From an uncultured Lachnospiraceae bacterium (lineage in GTDB: Bacteria; Bacillota; Clostridia; Lachnospirales; Lachnospiraceae), in contig CANOMQ010000004.1 of NCBI GenBank assembly GCA_947567595.1, positions 62,001 through 126,000 on the forward strand: 64,000 nucleotides of DNA. Reading direction: 5' to 3'. The notes under the pieces are model-generated. The model did no database searches. It had not been told where the DNA came from and saw only the letters and a program-made list of their open reading frames with translations. The position numbers and the translations under genes were made by a program. Below are positions 61,421 to 64,000 of the stretch, piece after piece (positions within the stretch are counted from its first letter, which is position 1; each line of letters opens with the position of its first letter).

Positions 61421-61876
61421 ATGGAAAATAAGACAGGGCTTATTACACCGTTTTTGATGCTTACCGCGGGAACAATCGCATCAATTATCATGTATATAAG
61501 GAAGTTTGATTTGAATACAATGTTATGGGGCTTGTTAATCGTACTGGTGATATTTTACATATTAGGCGATATCGCAAGATATCTGTACGCATCAGTCCGT
61601 CCCCGTATCATACCGTCAGGCAGTCTTGCCGAGATGGTGGAACAGGCAAGGCGAAACGGCGACCTTACGGGAAGCGTCGTGGCATTTGCGGATAGTGAGA
61701 AAGCGGGCGAGGGTGAGGATTCCTTGGAAGAGCTAAGCGTCGACGGTCTGATGAGCGAGGAGGGTACCGGCAGCTTCGGGGAGGAAGGATATTCCGAGGA
61801 GGAGCTTTCGCAGAATGAGGAAGAATATACGGATTCCTATGATTTTGAAGGAGAATATACTGACGAAAATGAATAA
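61421..61876 (+). CDS. Unknown small membrane protein between cheD and sigD
   Basis: I do not recognise this 151-aa protein. It has two predicted TM segments near the N-terminus (about residues 8-22 and 32-52, LWGLLIVLVIFYILGDIARYL), a short basic region (VRPRIIPSGS), and a strongly acidic C-terminal tail. The tail runs from about residue 88 to the end and is rich in Glu, Ser, Gly and Tyr. Its place inside the operon with regular spacing and ribosome binding site (AGAGGGGAT) argues for a real gene. In Bacillus the neighbouring position after sigD holds swrB, also a small membrane protein, but no homology is claimed. Confidence 0.8.
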   Translation: MENKTGLITPFLMLTAGTIASIIMYIRKFDLNTMLWGLLIVLVIFYILGDIARYLYASVRPRIIPSGSLAEMVEQARRNGDLTGSVVAFADSEKAGEGEDSLEELSVDGLMSEEGTGSFGEEGYSEEELSQNEEEYTDSYDFEGEYTDENE

Positions 61877-61904
61877 AGGCAACATTGTATAACGGGGGAA
61901 TAAC

Positions 61905-62666
61905 ATGAATGACACAGCACGTAAAAAGCTATGGGATGATTATGCCAGACTAGGAACAGCGGATTTGCGCGAAAAACTCATTCTGGAATATGCACCATTG
62001 GTAAAGGTAGTCGCTGGACGACTCAGCATGTATCTTGGCTACAATGTGGAGTATGAGGATTTGGTGAGCTATGGCATATTTGGCCTGATTGATGCCATTG
62101 ATAAATTTGATACGGGCAAGGAGGTCAAGTTCGAGACCTATGCAAGCCTTCGCATACGTGGTGCGATACTGGATCAAATCCGGAAAATGGACTGGATACC
62201 GCGGACAATCAGACAGCGTCAGAAGCAGATTGACGCGGCGATTAAGGAGCTGGAGCAGAAAAACGGAAAACCTGCCACAGACGCGGAGCTGGCTGCCTAC
62301 ATTGGAATCAGTGAGGACGAATTTTTAGACTGGCAAAATCAGGTGAAAGCAGACAATATCATTTCTTTAAATGAATATCTGGAGCAGGGAAATGATATCT
62401 CGTCCGATAAAGGAATGAGTTCGGGCTTTGATACGCCAGAGGGTGTGATAGAGCGCAGCGAGCTTAAGGATATGCTTGAGGAGGCATTGGAGCTTCTGAC
62501 GGAAAAGGAAAAAAAGGTCATTCTTCTTTATTATTATGAGGAGCTGACGCTCAAGGAGATTAGCCGTGTGCTTGAGGTATCGGAATCGCGTGTGTCCCAG
62601 CTTCACACAAAGGCTTTACAGAAAATGAAGACAAAGATGGGAAACTATATCGGCATATTGAACTAA
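61905..62666 (+). CDS. sigD: Flagellar sigma factor sigma-D (FliA/sigma-28)
   Basis: This 253-aa factor has region 2 (YEDLVSYGIFGLIDAIDKFD and FETYASLRIRGAILDQIRKMDWIPR) followed by region 3. Region 4 (LTEKEKKVILLYYYEELTLKEISRVLEVSESRVSQLHTKAL, about residues 198-238) is typical of sigma-28. It should drive late flagellar genes; no anti-sigma factor FlgM gene is in the window. Its position at the end of the fla/che operon matches Bacillus. Confidence 0.96.
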   Translation: MNDTARKKLWDDYARLGTADLREKLILEYAPLVKVVAGRLSMYLGYNVEYEDLVSYGIFGLIDAIDKFDTGKEVKFETYASLRIRGAILDQIRKMDWIPRTIRQRQKQIDAAIKELEQKNGKPATDAELAAYIGISEDEFLDWQNQVKADNIISLNEYLEQGNDISSDKGMSSGFDTPEGVIERSELKDMLEEALELLTEKEKKVILLYYYEELTLKEISRVLEVSESRVSQLHTKALQKMKTKMGNYIGILN

Positions 62667-62681
62667 TAGGAGAACATTGAT

Positions 62682-64000
62682 ATGAATGGATGCTTTCAGA
62701 TACAGGTTAATGAAAAAGGTGTAAGCCTGTTGCTCTCTCCTCCGGTCGGGGAGGGAGTGATGCCGGGCATTATAGAGATCAGAGAGTATCTTGATCTGTT
62801 AGGGATATCCTATGATGCTCCGACAATCAATTCTGCCCTGAATACGTTAGGGGACGAGGAGATTGTCGTTTTTTTGACTCCGGAAAAAATCGAGCCGGTG
62901 AATGAGCGTTGTGGAATAACGGTTCTATATGATAAAATGACAGCAGTGCTGCGTCTTTATCCGGCAAGCACCGGAGGTTTTCCGATTAAAAAAAGGAATA
63001 TTTTAGATGAGCTTGCGCTGCAGAAAATAAACTATGGAATTGATGCGAAGGCAATTGATGATTTGCTGCAGGACAAGCAGTACTGTACCGATGTCGTCGT
63101 GGCGAGGGGACAGCATCAGACGGCGGGAAAGGACGCGTCAATTGAGTATCTTTTTGACACGAATAATAGTTCGCGCCCGGAGCTGAATAAGGACGGCAGC
63201 GTCGATTTCTTCAAGCTCAATACGCTTCACCATTGCACGCAGGGGCAGGTGATGGCAAGGATTATCCCGGAGGAACGGGGACTGGATGGCATTAATGTAT
63301 ATGGGGCGGTGACAGCGGCAAGAGAAGTCAAAAAGGCAACGTTTTTATTTGGAAAAAATCTTGAGGTTTCACAGGACGGTCTGGAGCTTGTCAGCATGGT
63401 GGACGGTCATGTAAAGCTTGTCGATGACACGGTTTTTGTTTCCGATGTATATACGGTTGAAGATGTGAGCACTGCCACAGGGAATATAGAATATCATGGA
63501 AATGTGGAAGTCAACGGAAATGTCTGTGAGAATTTCAGCGTGCGCACGGACGGCGATGTGTTTGTGAAGGGTGTCGTGGAGGGCGCCGTGATTGAGGCAG
63601 GCGGCAATATCGTGATTGCAAGAGGAATGCACGGGCAGAACAAGGGCAACCTCAAGGCAGGCGGCAATGTGATTGCAAAGTTTATCTCCGCGGCTGTCGT
63701 GGAGGCGGAAGGCTTTGTGGAGGCGGAGCAGATTTTAAATTCCCGGGTAGTCGCAGGCTCCAATGTCAACGCCGAGGCAGGAAAGGGGCTTATCACGGGC
63801 GGAAAGATTGCCGCAAAATGTGCGATTCACGTAAAGAACGCAGGTTCGCCGATGGGTTCTGCAACCATCTTGGAGGTCGGAAGCGATCCTGAGATGAAAA
63901 AGCATCTTGCGGAGCTGCAAAAAAGTGTCGGGGAAAAGTCAAAGAGCATTTCGCAGATGAAAAAAGTGCTTGATGATACGGTAAAAAAGATAAAAGCGGG
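62682..64000 (+). CDS. FapA family (DUF342) protein, truncated by window edge
   Basis: The ATG at 62682 (after TAGGAGAAC) opens a frame of 439 codons that runs off the right end. Residues about 1-150 are a mixed domain. From about 185 the DUF342/FapA beta-helix begins, visible as repeats such as GNIEYHGNVEVNGNV, GDVFVKGVVEGAVIEAGGNIVI and AGGNVIAKFIS. A coiled coil starts near the edge (HLAELQKSVGEKSKSISQM). The family is common in Clostridia and often linked to motility or surface genes; its function is unknown. Confidence 0.88.
   Translation, partial: MNGCFQIQVNEKGVSLLLSPPVGEGVMPGIIEIREYLDLLGISYDAPTINSALNTLGDEEIVVFLTPEKIEPVNERCGITVLYDKMTAVLRLYPASTGGFPIKKRNILDELALQKINYGIDAKAIDDLLQDKQYCTDVVVARGQHQTAGKDASIEYLFDTNNSSRPELNKDGSVDFFKLNTLHHCTQGQVMARIIPEERGLDGINVYGAVTAAREVKKATFLFGKNLEVSQDGLELVSMVDGHVKLVDDTVFVSDVYTVEDVSTATGNIEYHGNVEVNGNVCENFSVRTDGDVFVKGVVEGAVIEAGGNIVIARGMHGQNKGNLKAGGNVIAKFISAAVVEAEGFVEAEQILNSRVVAGSNVNAEAGKGLITGGKIAAKCAIHVKNAGSPMGSATILEVGSDPEMKKHLAELQKSVGEKSKSISQMKKVLDDTVKKIKA

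Noticed and set aside
1..64000. tRNA or rRNA genes, CRISPR arrays, prophage or plasmid genes
   Set aside because: I looked for cloverleaf-like segments, regularly spaced repeats and phage-type genes and saw none.

Overview
The window looks like a chromosomal segment of a motile, endospore-forming Gram-positive bacterium of the Clostridia, most likely a member of the Lachnospiraceae. The evidence is gene content and order: a recN/spoIVB neighbourhood, a sporulation sigma-K gene, the order yifB-dprA-topA-codY-flgB known from Firmicutes, a FliY-type switch, CheC/CheD, FlbD, and flagellin ends of the lachnospiral type. No species is assigned.

Layout. Positions 1-703 hold the 3' end of recN, followed by a small unknown ORF. 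From 1031 to 6568 come a secreted protein on the minus strand and a two-gene RND-type efflux system. spoIVB (6769-8013) is followed by a stand-alone flagellin gene (8192-9541) and a convergent methyl-accepting chemotaxis protein (9616-11586, minus) with a long, strongly folded mRNA leader. Next are a secreted leucine-rich-repeat-like protein, a PPi-type phosphofructokinase, potABCD (polyamine uptake), lepA, hemW, sigK, yifB, dprA, topA and codY (to 29004).

From 29290 to the right edge runs one long flagellar/chemotaxis cluster, all on the plus strand: flgB-flgC-fliE-fliF-fliG-fliH-fliI-fliJ-motE-like-fliK-flgD-(TIGR02530-type)-flgE // flbD // motA-motB-fliL-(25-codon ORF)-fliM-fliY-cheY-fliO-fliP-fliQ-fliR-flhB // flhA-flhF-flhG(frameshifted)-PilZ-cheB-cheA-cheW-cheC-cheD-(unknown membrane protein)-sigD(fliA)-FapA-like. 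It encodes the basal body, export gate, hook, stator, switch, chemotaxis core and the motility sigma factor. Two clear hairpin terminators (after flgE and after flhB) and promoter candidates upstream of flgB, fliK, motA and flhA suggest several transcription segments.

Most interesting signals. (1) A 9-bp motif, TTTACATAA or its complement TTATGTAAA, occurs eight times exactly in the four non-coding regions that precede flgB, fliK, motA and flhA. I did not find it in the non-flagellar intergenic regions I read. In three of the four it lies inside the predicted promoter spacer. It looks like the operator of an unidentified flagellar regulator. (2) CodY boxes with one or two mismatches sit on the flgB, motA and LRR-protein promoters, just downstream of codY in the flgB case. 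(3) The chemoreceptor mRNA leader folds into a closed multi-helix junction starting at its predicted +1. (4) sigK has no pro-sequence, its Shine-Dalgarno is buried in a 14-bp hairpin, and a sigma-K-like -10 lies in the hairpin loop. (5) flhG carries a one-base frameshift. All coordinates and motifs were read by eye. No database search or folding program was used.
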